DNA of 64,000 nt, from the NCBI GenBank assembly GCA_025055455.1, contig JANWXD010000009.1:48981-112980 (forward strand), given 5' to 3'. The DNA comes from Bryobacteraceae bacterium. Its GTDB lineage: Bacteria > Acidobacteriota > Terriglobia > Bryobacterales > Bryobacteraceae. Below are positions 53,163-62,654 of this stretch, in pieces (position 1 is the stretch's first letter; each line of letters starts with the position of its first letter). The notes under the pieces are model-generated. The model did not search any database and was not told the origin of the DNA. It saw only the letters and a list, made by a program, of their open reading frames with translations. The translations under genes were made by a program, and so were the position numbers.

Positions 53163-53879
53163 TTACGGCCGATACGCCACAAGCGAGATGCTATTGGTGA
53201 ACACCCGTTCCCGCCGATGAGCGCAGATCAGGTAGATGGTGCGGTGCAAGAGATTCTCCGCCGCCAGGCGCACGGCCCCTAAGATACTGCCGGCGCGATG
53301 GCGGATGAGTCCGATCTGGACAAAACCGGCCGCCTCCAACAGTTGTGTAAGCGATGTCTGCGTGAAACTGCGACGGTGGGTCAGGTCAAGGTAGCGCGAG
53401 TAGGCGCCGAGCAGATTGGCAGCATTGGGCGTTCGGCACACCAGAAAACCACCCGATCGTAACGCCGCGCGGATGGCAGCAAGCCACCTCCAACAGGTGG
53501 CCTCGTCCAGGTGCTCGAGAACGTCCAAGCAAAAAATCGCGCCGTAGACCTCCTGGCGCAACTGCAAAAATTCCAGCCCATCGGCGCAATGAATGGCCAC
53601 TTCCGGAATCCGGCGGCGTGCTGCCTCGACCTGACTCGGGGACACATCGACGCCTTCACTGATCAAATGGGGAAAACGCGACAGCCACTCGAGAAGCCAT
53701 CCCGCGCCACAGCCGAGATCCAACACCCGGGTTCCCGCCGGCAGATCGCGAATCAGCCAGCCGTAAGTGCGTTCCAATTGCCGCCGCGCCGCCGCCGGCG
53801 CGGGCTTGTCGAGATCCCCGTTCAAGCGCGCATAATGCCGGCTGTACTCTTCGATCAGCCGCTGCTCGCACGATTGCAT
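53163..53879 (-). CDS. Class I SAM-dependent methyltransferase
   Basis: 238 residues from the ATG at 53879. The SAM-binding motif I is RVLDLGCGAGWLLEWLS, motif II EGVDVSPSQVEAA, and the post-motif block YGAIFCLDVLEHLDEATCWRWL, followed by GGFLVCRTPNAAN, THRRSFTQTSLTQLLEAAGF. This is the UbiG/methyltransf_23-like set found in many polysaccharide and lipid clusters. It probably O-methylates a sugar of the repeat unit or its lipid carrier; acceptor not known. It is followed by the polymerase gene 82 bases away. Confidence 0.9.
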   Translation of the reverse strand: MQSCEQRLIEEYSRHYARLNGDLDKPAPAAARRQLERTYGWLIRDLPAGTRVLDLGCGAGWLLEWLSRFPHLISEGVDVSPSQVEAARRRIPEVAIHCADGLEFLQLRQEVYGAIFCLDVLEHLDEATCWRWLAAIRAALRSGGFLVCRTPNAANLLGAYSRYLDLTHRRSFTQTSLTQLLEAAGFVQIGLIRHRAGSILGAVRLAAENLLHRTIYLICAHRRERVFTNSISLVAYRP

Positions 53880-53905
53880 ACCCGAACAATGCACTGTGAC
53901 TGCTC

Positions 53906-56900
53906 CTATTTGGGCGCGGCGGCCAGGTTGCCGGAACCGGCAGCCACGGTGCCGTAGTAGGCCCAGCCAGCGCCCGACTGGTACCACCACAGACCATGGA
54001 CCGCATTCTTGCCCACGATGAAGTAGCGCGTACCCGCGGCGGCCAGGCCGAATTGGGTCAAGGTGCCCCCCGTCGCCTGCCACGGTTGCCAGCGGCTGCC
54101 GCTGCCCTCCCGGAACGGCCGCACCCAGACGCTGTCGCCGCTCCCGCTCACCGCCACGTAGACCATGCCCGCCGCAGCGGCCGCTACGGGGTCCGAGGTC
54201 AGCTGCCCGCCGCCGAATTGCCAGGCTTCCCAGTTCGTGCCGACCACCCGCGCCAACCACAGCGCGTTGTCGGTGCCGCGCACAGCGACGTAGGCTGCCT
54301 CGTCCGATCCGGCTACGATCGCGGGTTTGCCGTTCGTCAGACCGCCGTTGGTGAACCAACCGAGAAAACCTTGGCTCGTGTACTGCCCGACCCAGACGCG
54401 CCCGTCCGGCCCCCGACCCGCGATGTACAGCGAGTCGCTCGCGGTGGCCGCCACCGAGGGATCCGAGGCAAAGGTGCCACCCAACGCAACCCACCCCGCA
54501 AAGGTGCCCGTGGGCAGGAAGCGATTCAGCCAGTAGGACGACGACGGAGAACGGACCACGACGAACACCGTCCCCGAGGGGGACACCGCCAGTGCCGGGC
54601 TGCCCACGATGGTGCCGCCAGCGTTGATCCATCCTTGCCAACTTCGGCTTGCGGACCGATACCAATTCAGCCACACGTTGCCGAGGCTATTCCGTGCGGC
54701 CACATAGAAGTCCCCGTTCAGCGCCTGACACAAGCCCACGTCGTCGGCCACCACGCCGCCCGCATTGAGTCGGGTCGTGTCGCCGTAAAGCAGGGCCAGA
54801 GTCGCTCCGCTCGCGTCCCTCCATGCCGCCACCGGAGCCGGGTACCCCACACGTGTGAGGAACCCGCTGACGCCACCCGGATTGCTGCCTTGGATTCCCG
54901 CAACGGCGGGCCAGTCCGGGGACTGCGTTTGACCGACCAGGTGCGCCTCCCCGCGCGCATCCACGGCCACGCCATAGGCCGCGTCGCTCCCACTTCCTCC
55001 GAGCAATGTACTCAGGGGCAACGAACCACCCTCCGACGTCAGCACGGTGAGGAAAACGTCATAGACGCCGGCGTTGGTGGCCCTCAGGGGATTCCGCAGC
55101 GGGAAGTTGGGCGAGGCCGTGTAGCCGGTCACATAAGCGTTCCCCCAGGCGTCCAGGTCCACTGCCGTGGCGGCATCCGAGCTGGCGCCCCCGAGGTAAG
55201 TGGAGTAAACCAGCGGGGCGCCGCTCGCCGGAAGCTTCGCCACGAAGGCGTCGGTCTGCCCTCCCCCGTGCGCGGACTGCCGCGCCGCCTGCACCGGGAA
55301 ATCCGGTGAAGCCGTCACCCCCACGACCGTCACGCTGCCGTCGGCATCCACGCGAATCCCCGAAGCCGCCTCTTCCCCTCCGCCGCCCAGATAGGTGCTA
55401 AAGTGCCACGATCGCCCGTCGCTGCTGACTTTCGTCACGAAACCGTCGGAGATTCCCCTTAAGCTCGTTTGGACCGCGGCGGCGACAGGGAAGTCCGCAG
55501 AGTAAGTCGAGCCGGCCACGTAGGCAGCGCCCGAGGAGTCCACATCCACAGACCGGGCCGAATCGTCGCGTGTCCCTCCAAGATACGTGCTCCAAAGCAG
55601 CGAGCCACCCGAGGCGTCCAGCCGCGCCACAAAGGCGTCGCAGCCGCCCCGGTTGGTGAGCTGAGTGCCACGGATCACCGGGAAATCCAGCGACCAAGTC
55701 TCGCCCGTCACGGTCGCCACGCCAACGGCGTCGACGCGGAGGCCGTAGCCGGCGTCGTGACTCCCTCCCCCGAGGAATGTGCTGTAAACGAGACCGTTGC
55801 CCGCGCTGTTGAATTTCACCACGAAAGCGTCGCGGCCCCCGGCGAGAACGCGCTGGCGCGCCCCCGTGGTCGTTGGAAAGTTCGCGGAGTACGTCCAGCC
55901 CGTAACGTATGCCGCGCCGGCGCTGTCGACGGCGACGCCGAAGGCGCGGTCATCCCCACTGCCGCCGAGGTAAGTCAAGTAAATCAAGTTGCCGGAGGAA
56001 CCGACCTTGGCGACGATGGCGTCCACGCCGCCGGCGTTCTGGTTCCGCCACCCATTGGCGCCGGGCACGTCACGGGAATCGGCAAACCCGGCGACGTAGA
56101 TGTTTCGTGCCGGATCCAGGGCAACCGCTCGCAGGCTGTCAAAACCCGAGCCCCCGAGATAGGTGCTAAACGACAGCACGGGATCCACGATCAGGGGCAG
56201 CGACGGATCCCACCGGCCCAGCCGGAAACACACCGTGCCGTTGCTTACCTCGTAGCCGCCTTCGATCACCGTGCGTCGGCCCGCGCGTTGCTGGTAGATC
56301 TCGGGCTTGGCTTCCACCACCCTGGCACCGTCCAAGTCCACGACCAAATCGCCCTCACGATCCACCGAGATGCTTCGGGCTCCCGAGTACCTCCAGCGGA
56401 TCTGGCGGGGATCGGCGCCGGGGGCGATGAGAAACTCACTCTTGAGGCCCTCGGGTGCCACCCGGTAGCGCAGGTCAACGCCCGGGTAGATGCCGCGGTA
56501 GAGCACTTCCCCATACGTCGGGACGTCGCGGACCCAAGCCTCCGGCTCGCCGCCGTGCAGAAAATGGATCCGGCTTGCCAGCTGAGGGCCGGGCTCCAGC
56601 CGCAGCGGCCCCGTGACGCCTTGGAATTCGACCGCCGCGCGGCGCCCCGCGATCGATAGCACGGGGCCTTCGTCGGTGAACCATACGGCTCCGCCTGCCC
56701 AGCGCGCGGCATAGCGCACGCTCTCCTCCCATTGCCCGCGGTTGGCGGCGATGACGAGAGGCAGTCCGGCGGGCCGCGCCGCCCGTGCCTCGAGCGGGCC
56801 GGGAGCACCCTGCTGCAAGCCTAGGGCGACGGCTACGGTCAAAATCGGGACCAGGCGCGGGAGAACGGATCGAATTTGGCCCGAATTCAGGCATTTTTGC

Positions 56901-56917
56901 TCCCCATCTCGGGTCAT
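53906..56917 (-). CDS. Secreted SBBP-repeat beta-propeller protein
   Basis: 1003 residues from the ATG at 56917, which has GGAGG 8 bases upstream; the ATG 10 codons earlier lacks one. A signal segment (LVPILTVAVALGLQQG) leads into a conserved N-terminal module (LVIAANRGQWEESVRYAARWAGG, EGLKSEFLIAPGADPRQIRWRYSGA). Then six or more SBBP blades follow, each with FSTYLGGSG...AVALDPARNIYVAG-type and YVTGYTASPNFP-type motifs (residues about 260-680). The rest, about 700-1000, is a second propeller-like set (WLNWYRSASRSWQGWINAGG, VYVAVSGSGDSVWVRPF). Such proteins are cell-surface or secreted; function unknown. Its place inside a polysaccharide operon suggests a surface-attachment role. Confidence 0.9.
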   Translation of the reverse strand: MTRDGEQKCLNSGQIRSVLPRLVPILTVAVALGLQQGAPGPLEARAARPAGLPLVIAANRGQWEESVRYAARWAGGAVWFTDEGPVLSIAGRRAAVEFQGVTGPLRLEPGPQLASRIHFLHGGEPEAWVRDVPTYGEVLYRGIYPGVDLRYRVAPEGLKSEFLIAPGADPRQIRWRYSGARSISVDREGDLVVDLDGARVVEAKPEIYQQRAGRRTVIEGGYEVSNGTVCFRLGRWDPSLPLIVDPVLSFSTYLGGSGFDSLRAVALDPARNIYVAGFADSRDVPGANGWRNQNAGGVDAIVAKVGSSGNLIYLTYLGGSGDDRAFGVAVDSAGAAYVTGWTYSANFPTTTGARQRVLAGGRDAFVVKFNSAGNGLVYSTFLGGGSHDAGYGLRVDAVGVATVTGETWSLDFPVIRGTQLTNRGGCDAFVARLDASGGSLLWSTYLGGTRDDSARSVDVDSSGAAYVAGSTYSADFPVAAAVQTSLRGISDGFVTKVSSDGRSWHFSTYLGGGGEEAASGIRVDADGSVTVVGVTASPDFPVQAARQSAHGGGQTDAFVAKLPASGAPLVYSTYLGGASSDAATAVDLDAWGNAYVTGYTASPNFPLRNPLRATNAGVYDVFLTVLTSEGGSLPLSTLLGGSGSDAAYGVAVDARGEAHLVGQTQSPDWPAVAGIQGSNPGGVSGFLTRVGYPAPVAAWRDASGATLALLYGDTTRLNAGGVVADDVGLCQALNGDFYVAARNSLGNVWLNWYRSASRSWQGWINAGGTIVGSPALAVSPSGTVFVVVRSPSSSYWLNRFLPTGTFAGWVALGGTFASDPSVAATASDSLYIAGRGPDGRVWVGQYTSQGFLGWFTNGGLTNGKPAIVAGSDEAAYVAVRGTDNALWLARVVGTNWEAWQFGGGQLTSDPVAAAAAGMVYVAVSGSGDSVWVRPFREGSGSRWQPWQATGGTLTQFGLAAAGTRYFIVGKNAVHGLWWYQSGAGWAYYGTVAAGSGNLAAAPK

Positions 56918-56969
56918 TGCGGTGGCCTCCCTGGGATGTTTCGTCAAAAAGCGACGGCCCCTTTATAGG

Positions 56970-58634
56970 TCAGTCGGCGCCGCTCCACCCACCGGATTGG
57001 CTCGCGTGGCGGTCCAGCCACAGCGCCGTTTGATGGACGTCGGACACCTCTCCACGGAGAATCGCTCCAGCCAGTTTCCGCGTCACCGTCGTCGTGAATC
57101 GGCCTCGATACTCCAGACCGGTGACCCCCCGGGGCAAACGCACCAGGAAAGGCACGCGCGGATCCAACGGAAGCCCCAACACCGGCGCACCGCGGTAGCT
57201 GTGATCGGAAGTCAGCAGGACCGCGGTCCGATCCCAGCAGTTGGCCTGCTCGAGCGCTACACGCAGCTCGCGCACTGAGTAATCCACCAGAATGAGCTGA
57301 TCCAGGTAGCCTTCCGCCAGGCTGTTGGCACGGTCGAACCGCCCGCGGGCCCGGTCGTAGACGTACGGGGGGTGAGGCACCGGCAGATGCACGAACACCA
57401 GCCGCAGCGTGGGGTCCGCGGCCAGCCGGGTCGCCTCCGCCAGCATCGCTCTCCACGTCCGGTAGTGATGCTGCGCGGCGGCGGATTGGCCAAACGGCGA
57501 AAGCAGCGCCGTTTCGACCATGCTCCGCAGGTGCGAGGCCAAGATTTGTCCGTACCCGGAACCTTTGCTGATCCGGCGTGTGCTCATCTCCCACCAAGCG
57601 CACTCCGAAGCGTACGCGCCGTAGAGCCGACAATACGGCACGGCCCAACCGGCGATGCCCACGCGGGCGCCGTCCTCTACGGCGTCGCGGAACACACTGG
57701 GCGTTTCCGACCAGCGCACCCTGCCTGCGCCGCCGGCTAAGGTCAGGACGGCATCGTTGCGGTCGATCGCCTGAGCCTGCTCCACCGGCATCCCCGTCAG
57801 CAGGGCGGCAACCGATGTCAAGGTGTGGCTGGCGGGAGGCAGCGCCCGCCTCGCAAACAGCGACTCGCGACGCCAGCGGTCGAGCTCGGTCAGCTCGATC
57901 CCGGCCGGGCGCGCCTCGAAACTCAGCCGGTAGTCCCACTCGTCGAAAACGACCAGCACCAGCCGCATGCCGCTCCGGTCTTCCGCGTGCGCTCCGCTCA
58001 CCTGCGGCCGCTGCGTCGAGGCCGCCACCGCTGTGGGACTGTGCGCCGAGCGCCACAGCGCCTGACCTGTGGTCACGGGCAACAACGGCAGCGAGATCAA
58101 AGCCGTCACGACGGGCCATCGCGGCGCGGAGCGGCGGAAGCGCCACACCACGGCCAGCCCGGCGACCGCCAGCAGCCCCGCCGAAAGCCACAGACCCTCG
58201 ATGCTTATCCGTCCGATGACCGGCTGACGAAGATAACCGTAAAGCCACGGCACTTGTTCGGAAACTACGATGCGCAAGGCATTCAGAGGCACCAACAAGG
58301 CCACCACTGGGACCCACCGCAGCCACGGGAGCAGCCGACTCGGGAGCCTTCGGGCGAGGCGCACCGCCGCCCATGCTGCCAGTCCGAGCACGGTCATCCC
58401 CCCAAGCGCCGCCACATAGTCCGCCCGGGCCGGCTCGGAGACCATCGTGAACAGGTCGGCCTCGGTATAGCTGAGCAGTTCCGACCACACCCGCAGATAG
58501 CACAAGTTGGCCCAAGACAGGCACAGCGCCAAGTCGCGGACCGCCCTTCGGCGGCTCGTGGAGACCAATCCGGCCCGTTGGTGGTCCTCAGCGCTCTGCT
58601 TTAGAGGCGCGATAGTACTTCTCGTAGCGGGCAT
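56970..58634 (-). CDS. Membrane-anchored sulfatase/alkaline-phosphatase-superfamily protein
   Basis: 554 residues. Five or so N-terminal membrane helices, then a periplasmic domain: LVLVVFDEWDYRLSFEARPAGIEL (first metal Asp), RALPPASHTLTSVAALLTGMP with Thr as likely nucleophile, LRLVFVHLPVPHPPYVYDR and AVLLTSDHSYRG (Asp-His metal site). This is the layout of LTA synthase-like and phosphoethanolamine-transferase-like enzymes, which add or remove phosphate head groups on envelope polymers. The ATG at 58634 overlaps the BY-kinase gene by 47 bases; a later TTG (58568) would avoid this. Substrate unknown. Confidence 0.75.
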   Translation of the reverse strand: MPATRSTIAPLKQSAEDHQRAGLVSTSRRRAVRDLALCLSWANLCYLRVWSELLSYTEADLFTMVSEPARADYVAALGGMTVLGLAAWAAVRLARRLPSRLLPWLRWVPVVALLVPLNALRIVVSEQVPWLYGYLRQPVIGRISIEGLWLSAGLLAVAGLAVVWRFRRSAPRWPVVTALISLPLLPVTTGQALWRSAHSPTAVAASTQRPQVSGAHAEDRSGMRLVLVVFDEWDYRLSFEARPAGIELTELDRWRRESLFARRALPPASHTLTSVAALLTGMPVEQAQAIDRNDAVLTLAGGAGRVRWSETPSVFRDAVEDGARVGIAGWAVPYCRLYGAYASECAWWEMSTRRISKGSGYGQILASHLRSMVETALLSPFGQSAAAQHHYRTWRAMLAEATRLAADPTLRLVFVHLPVPHPPYVYDRARGRFDRANSLAEGYLDQLILVDYSVRELRVALEQANCWDRTAVLLTSDHSYRGAPVLGLPLDPRVPFLVRLPRGVTGLEYRGRFTTTVTRKLAGAILRGEVSDVHQTALWLDRHASQSGGWSGAD

Positions 58635-60774
58635 AGTAGTAGCCGCTGTCGGTGCCCCTGCGGACTTGATTGAGCACGAGGCCCACCACCTCGGCCCGCA
58701 CGCGCCCGAGCGCCGCCAGCACGGCGGCTACGGCCTTGCGGTGGGTCTCACCGGCCCGGGCCACCACGACCACGCCGTCGGCGAGCGCCGCCATCTCCAA
58801 CGGCTCGGCGAATCCCAGAAGAGGCGGAGCGTCCAGCACGACCAGGTCGTAGTCTAACGACGCCTCCGCCAACAGCTGCGCCAGGGCCGCGCCCATCCGG
58901 TCAGCCGCCTGCCGCGAGGGCGGACCGGCCGGCAGCAGATCCAGTCCGGGGACGCTTTCGACCGGTAGGACGGCTTCGCGCCAAGGCAGCTCGGCCACGA
59001 GCACGTTGGCCAGACCCACCGCCCCGGGCAGGCCAAAGCGGCGGTGCAGCGTAGGCCGGCGCAAGTCCCCGTCCACGAGCAGCGTCCGTCGGCCCTGGGC
59101 CGCATGGGTCGCTGCCAGGTGAGCCGCTACCGTCGACTTGCCTTCGCCGGGGAAAGCGCTCGTGATCATGAGCGACCGCAAGCGGCGGTCCAAGTCGCCG
59201 AGCAGGATCGAATTCCGCAGCGCCCGCACCGCCTCTTCGAAGCCGGCCACGGAGACGTCGCCGGGATCCCCGATGCGCACCAGGGCTCGGTGCGGCTCCG
59301 AGCGCGGCGCTGGGATGCGCCCCCGCCAGCCTCGCACGGACGGCAGAACGCCGATCACTTCCGCGCGCAGTGTGCGGGCCACCTGTTCCGGATCGCGCAC
59401 GGTGTCATCCGCCAGATCGCCCAACACGGCCACGGCCGCAGCTAACAAGAAGGAAGCTACTAGCGCCAGCGCCAGATTCAATTTCATGTTGGGAAACACC
59501 GGCCGGATCGGCGGCCGCGCCGGGTCCGCGATCCGGATGGAACTGTTCTGAAAGCTGGCGTTGATGCCCGCCTCTTTGATCTTTTGCAGCAGCTCCTCGT
59601 AGAGCTTCTTGTCGGTTTCGGCCTCCCGCTTGAGGGCCTGGTATTCGAAGGAGCGCGCGTTGAGGGCGTCGTACTCCGCCTTGGTCTCCGCCACGGCCTT
59701 GCGGAGCATCTCTTCGCGCCGCACGGCCTCCTGATACTCGATGCGCACGCGCTCGGCGATGTTGTGACGCGCCGCCGCCAGTTGCCGCTCGATCTCCTGG
59801 ACTTGCAAGGACGCCTTGCGATGTTCGGGGTGGTTGGCACCGTACTGGGCGCGCACTTCGGCAAAGCGCTGCCGCGCCTCGTCCAGCCGCTCGGCGAGCT
59901 TGCGCAGCACCTCGCCCTGCGCCGACACTTGCGCCGCCTCTAACGTGCCCCCCTGCACGGATTGCCACGCCGCTTGCTTGCGGACCCGGTCGGCCTGGGC
60001 GGCCGTGTACTCCGCATTGAGTTGGAGCAGCCGAGCCGACAGGATGTTGGTCTTCTCTTCCGGATTGATGACGTTCAACTCACGCTCGAAGTTGGCCAAA
60101 GCGGCGCTCGAGCGCTCCATCTTGGCCCGGAGTTCCTCGAGCTGCTTCTCCATGAAGGCCGACAGGCTGGCGGCCGCCCGATAACGGATCTTGTAGGTGT
60201 GCTCGAGATAGGATGCCGCTACGGCGTTGGCCACCTCCGCCGCCAGCTTGGGATCCGAAGAGCGGAAGCTGATCAGCAGCAGATAGGTGTTCGGCGGCCG
60301 GGTGACTTTGAGATGCTTGAGCCGCACCGGGGCTTCGGCGGCCGCTTCGGGCCGCGGCGGCTCCTCGAAGACCTCTCCCGGGATCTCCCGGAGGCGGTAC
60401 TTGTCCACCACGGGCCGTAGGACCGAATCGGACTGGATCAGTCGGATCTGGGTCGCCAGGAATTGCTCGGCGTCGTTCGAAGCGGTGCGCACCGCCTCGG
60501 CGCCGATGATCCCGGGGGGCGTCTGCCGGTCCACGTCCACGGTGGCGGTGGCCTCGTAAATCGGCGTCAGCCGCGACGACACGATGGCCGTCGCGGCGAC
60601 GGTTGCCGCCACAAAGGCCACGATCTTGCCGGCATGCCGCCGGAGCGCTGCAGCGTATTGACGCAGCGGCGCGCCGGGCACCTCGGGCTCCGCTTCGACG
60701 AATGAGACCGGTCGCTCCAGGGGCGCCAGCGCTCCGGGAGCGGGCAAACTGCGTTCGAGGGTGGTTTCCGCCAT
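58588..60774 (-). CDS. Exopolysaccharide co-polymerase with BY-kinase domain (Wzc-like)
   Basis: 728 residues. Membrane helix 1 (KIVAFVAATVAATAIVSS, about 50-67), a Wzz domain with long coiled coil (about 200-400), helix 2 (LALALVASFLLAAAVAVLG, about 433-452) with the preceding PxxP region, and a cytoplasmic tyrosine kinase: Walker A SAFPGEGKSTVA (about 539-550), Walker A' LLVDGDLRRP (about 565-574) and Walker B YDLVVLDAPP. The C-terminus is a Tyr cluster (GYYYARYEKYY) for autophosphorylation. It sets chain length and couples synthesis to export through the Wza-like protein encoded directly upstream. Confidence 0.95.
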   Translation of the reverse strand: MAETTLERSLPAPGALAPLERPVSFVEAEPEVPGAPLRQYAAALRRHAGKIVAFVAATVAATAIVSSRLTPIYEATATVDVDRQTPPGIIGAEAVRTASNDAEQFLATQIRLIQSDSVLRPVVDKYRLREIPGEVFEEPPRPEAAAEAPVRLKHLKVTRPPNTYLLLISFRSSDPKLAAEVANAVAASYLEHTYKIRYRAAASLSAFMEKQLEELRAKMERSSAALANFERELNVINPEEKTNILSARLLQLNAEYTAAQADRVRKQAAWQSVQGGTLEAAQVSAQGEVLRKLAERLDEARQRFAEVRAQYGANHPEHRKASLQVQEIERQLAAARHNIAERVRIEYQEAVRREEMLRKAVAETKAEYDALNARSFEYQALKREAETDKKLYEELLQKIKEAGINASFQNSSIRIADPARPPIRPVFPNMKLNLALALVASFLLAAAVAVLGDLADDTVRDPEQVARTLRAEVIGVLPSVRGWRGRIPAPRSEPHRALVRIGDPGDVSVAGFEEAVRALRNSILLGDLDRRLRSLMITSAFPGEGKSTVAAHLAATHAAQGRRTLLVDGDLRRPTLHRRFGLPGAVGLANVLVAELPWREAVLPVESVPGLDLLPAGPPSRQAADRMGAALAQLLAEASLDYDLVVLDAPPLLGFAEPLEMAALADGVVVVARAGETHRKAVAAVLAALGRVRAEVVGLVLNQVRRGTDSGYYYARYEKYYRASKAER

Positions 60775-60833
60775 CGGTACTCCTCTCGGGATGCTCCAGG
60801 GTGAATTCGTGCGCGTGGAGAAGCCGGTTGAGT

Positions 60834-61784
60834 CTACCGGCGCCAGATCAGGATGCCGGAGGCGGTGGTTGCCCCGAATCCGGCAATGCGCTCGAGCGTG
60901 CGCACCGTGATGCGCCGCCCGGAACTGTCCGGCACGTACAGCAGATCATTGGCCACGAGCGCCACGTCCGGCGCCTTGCGGTCTAGAATCTTCTTGAGTT
61001 CGATAGGAATCTCTTGCCGTGAACCGGTGGCCGGATCGAGGCGATACACGTACGCGGTCTGCGAGGCAAACGGCGCCAGGCCTTCGGCCAGCGCCAGCAG
61101 TTGGAGCACGCTGATTTCCGCACTGTCGCGGATCGGGAACGAGCCGGGTTTTCGGACGCTGCCCGCCACATACACCCGACCGGCTTCCGGCACGCGAATC
61201 TCTTCTCCTCCCACCAGCGGGATGTTCAGCTCCGGGTCCGCGGCGTCGATCAGGCCCTTGACCGGAATGCGTTGCACCTGGGTCACTGTCGAACCGTCCT
61301 CGGCGATCTGCGCACGGCTCACCAGGATTTCGGGCCCGGCCTCCGGACTCAATCCCCCGGCCCGGGTCAGGGCGTCCAGCAGCGTCACCGTACCTTCAAC
61401 CTGAAACGTGACGGGGTGACGCACGGCGCCCGCCACGCGCACCGGCCGACTGTGGTACTCCAGAATCGTCACGGTCACGATCGGATCGACCAGCAGCTCT
61501 TCGGCGCGCAGCGCCTGGGCGATCGCTTCTTCGACTTCGCTCGGAAGGCGACCGGCGGCCACGATGCGGCGCTTGAGCATCGGCAGACGAATGGTGCCGT
61601 CGGCGCCGACGCGCACGCTGCGCGTCAGCTCCGGAGCCTCGTACACCGATACCGCCAAGAGGTCATTCGGGCCGATCCGGCCGGCCGGCAGGTTGACGGC
61701 CTCGACGACCGGCACCGGCCGGCCGAGACGAGGTTGCGCCACCAGGGGCACCGCAGCGAATAACAGGGCGTACCACCGCATCAT
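60834..61784 (-). CDS. Polysaccharide export outer-membrane protein (Wza-like)
   Basis: 316 residues. Signal peptide (YALLFAAVPLVAQ), then the PES domain IGPNDLLAVSVYEAPELTRSVRVGADGTIRLPMLKR (quoted in part) and two SLBB domains: VRVAGAVRHPVTFQVEGTVTLLDALTRAGG and VYVAGSVRKPGSFPIRDSAEISVLQLLALAEG. It has no lipobox Cys, and no C-terminal membrane helix of the E. coli Wza type is obvious. Two adjacent ATGs compete; GGAGG is 4 bases from the first and 7 from the second. It forms the export channel with the BY-kinase gene 59 bases downstream. Confidence 0.92.
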   Translation of the reverse strand: MMRWYALLFAAVPLVAQPRLGRPVPVVEAVNLPAGRIGPNDLLAVSVYEAPELTRSVRVGADGTIRLPMLKRRIVAAGRLPSEVEEAIAQALRAEELLVDPIVTVTILEYHSRPVRVAGAVRHPVTFQVEGTVTLLDALTRAGGLSPEAGPEILVSRAQIAEDGSTVTQVQRIPVKGLIDAADPELNIPLVGGEEIRVPEAGRVYVAGSVRKPGSFPIRDSAEISVLQLLALAEGLAPFASQTAYVYRLDPATGSRQEIPIELKKILDRKAPDVALVANDLLYVPDSSGRRITVRTLERIAGFGATTASGILIWRR

Positions 61785-61798
61785 GATTCCTCCATCGC

Positions 61799-62086
61799 TT
61801 ACTTCGGTCGCGATCCGTCCGGCCCAGGGCCGGGCTCGCGGAGGCCTTGTTCCCCACCCAGCAGGTTGCGCAGCATGGCCTCCAGCTCGGCGACGCGGCG
61901 CACGAGACTAGGGGACTGACGGCCAGAGCGGTCCCCGCGCGCTTGCCGCGCCGCAGCCCGCAGCACGGCCTCCCGCGCGAATTCCGAGAGGCTGCGCGCG
62001 CCGCTCGCCAGGGACGCGCTGCGCAGGCGTTCATATTCGTCTTCCGTCACACGGAAGTTGACCAAGCGACTGCGGAGACGGAACAC
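61799..62086 (-). CDS. Small ribbon-helix-helix-like protein
   Basis: 95 residues from a GTG at 62086. The N-terminal strand and two helices (LVNFRVTEDEYERLRSASLASGARSLSEFAREAVLRAAA) match the RHH fold: a beta strand VNFRVT, then helix, a Gly-Ala turn and a second helix. A short coiled coil (RRVAELEAMLRNLLGG) follows and may promote dimers. RHH proteins are DNA-binding repressors or relaxosome accessory proteins; here, inside a polysaccharide operon between the antiterminator and export genes, a local regulator is the simplest idea. There is no partner toxin gene. Confidence 0.75.
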   Translation of the reverse strand: MFRLRSRLVNFRVTEDEYERLRSASLASGARSLSEFAREAVLRAAARQARGDRSGRQSPSLVRRVAELEAMLRNLLGGEQGLREPGPGPDGSRPK

Positions 62087-62111
62087 GCGAAGACGGCGCT
62101 GTGACCGATTG

Positions 62112-62654
62112 TCAGGCGGGAGCCACGACGTCGCGCTCGACCTCGACCGCGACGGATCGCTGGAGCAGGTGCAGACTGACGACCACTCGCCAGCGGTCTT
62201 TGAGCGAGACCAGAATGCCTTCCAATCCGCGCAGCGGGCCGGCTTGGACCCGGACCCGCTGTCCCGCGCGCAGATAGGGCCATGGGCCGACGGAGCATCC
62301 GGAGGCCACCATGGCGCGGATGGAGTCGATCTCGGAATCTTCCAACGGCGCCGGCACGCCCCCGAAGCCCACGATGCTATTCACGCTGGGCGTGCCGAGC
62401 ACAGCCGCCTTGCGGAAGGTGGGAAAGCGACAAAACACATATCCGGGAAACAGGGGCAGCTCTAAAGTCTTGATTCGGTCAGACCACTGACGGCGGGTGC
62501 GATAAAGGGGCAGAAACTCTTCGAACCCCTTATGCCGCAGCGCCAGCGCCACCGTTCGCTCGTGCTGGGGCTTCACCGTCAGGGCGAACCAGCGCGCCCC
62601 GAGATTTGGCTCCACCGCTTCCGCCGCCACTTCCTTGAGAGAAGTCGTGCTCAC
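62112..62654 (-). CDS. NusG-paralogue antiterminator (UpxY/RfaH/LoaP type)
   Basis: 180 residues. The N-terminal NGN domain is read from ARWFALTVKPQHERTVALALRHKGFEEFLPLYRTRRQWSDR (in part), PLFPGYVFCRFP and NSIVGFGGVPAPLEDSEIDSIR, followed by a KOW domain RAGQRVRVQAGPLRGLEGILVSLKD. This is a specialised NusG paralogue. Such proteins ride on RNA polymerase and prevent premature termination in long surface-polysaccharide operons. Its position as the second gene of an 18-kb leftward operon agrees with that role. The start overlaps the stop of the FecR-like gene (ATGA). Confidence 0.92.
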   Translation of the reverse strand: MSTTSLKEVAAEAVEPNLGARWFALTVKPQHERTVALALRHKGFEEFLPLYRTRRQWSDRIKTLELPLFPGYVFCRFPTFRKAAVLGTPSVNSIVGFGGVPAPLEDSEIDSIRAMVASGCSVGPWPYLRAGQRVRVQAGPLRGLEGILVSLKDRWRVVVSLHLLQRSVAVEVERDVVAPA

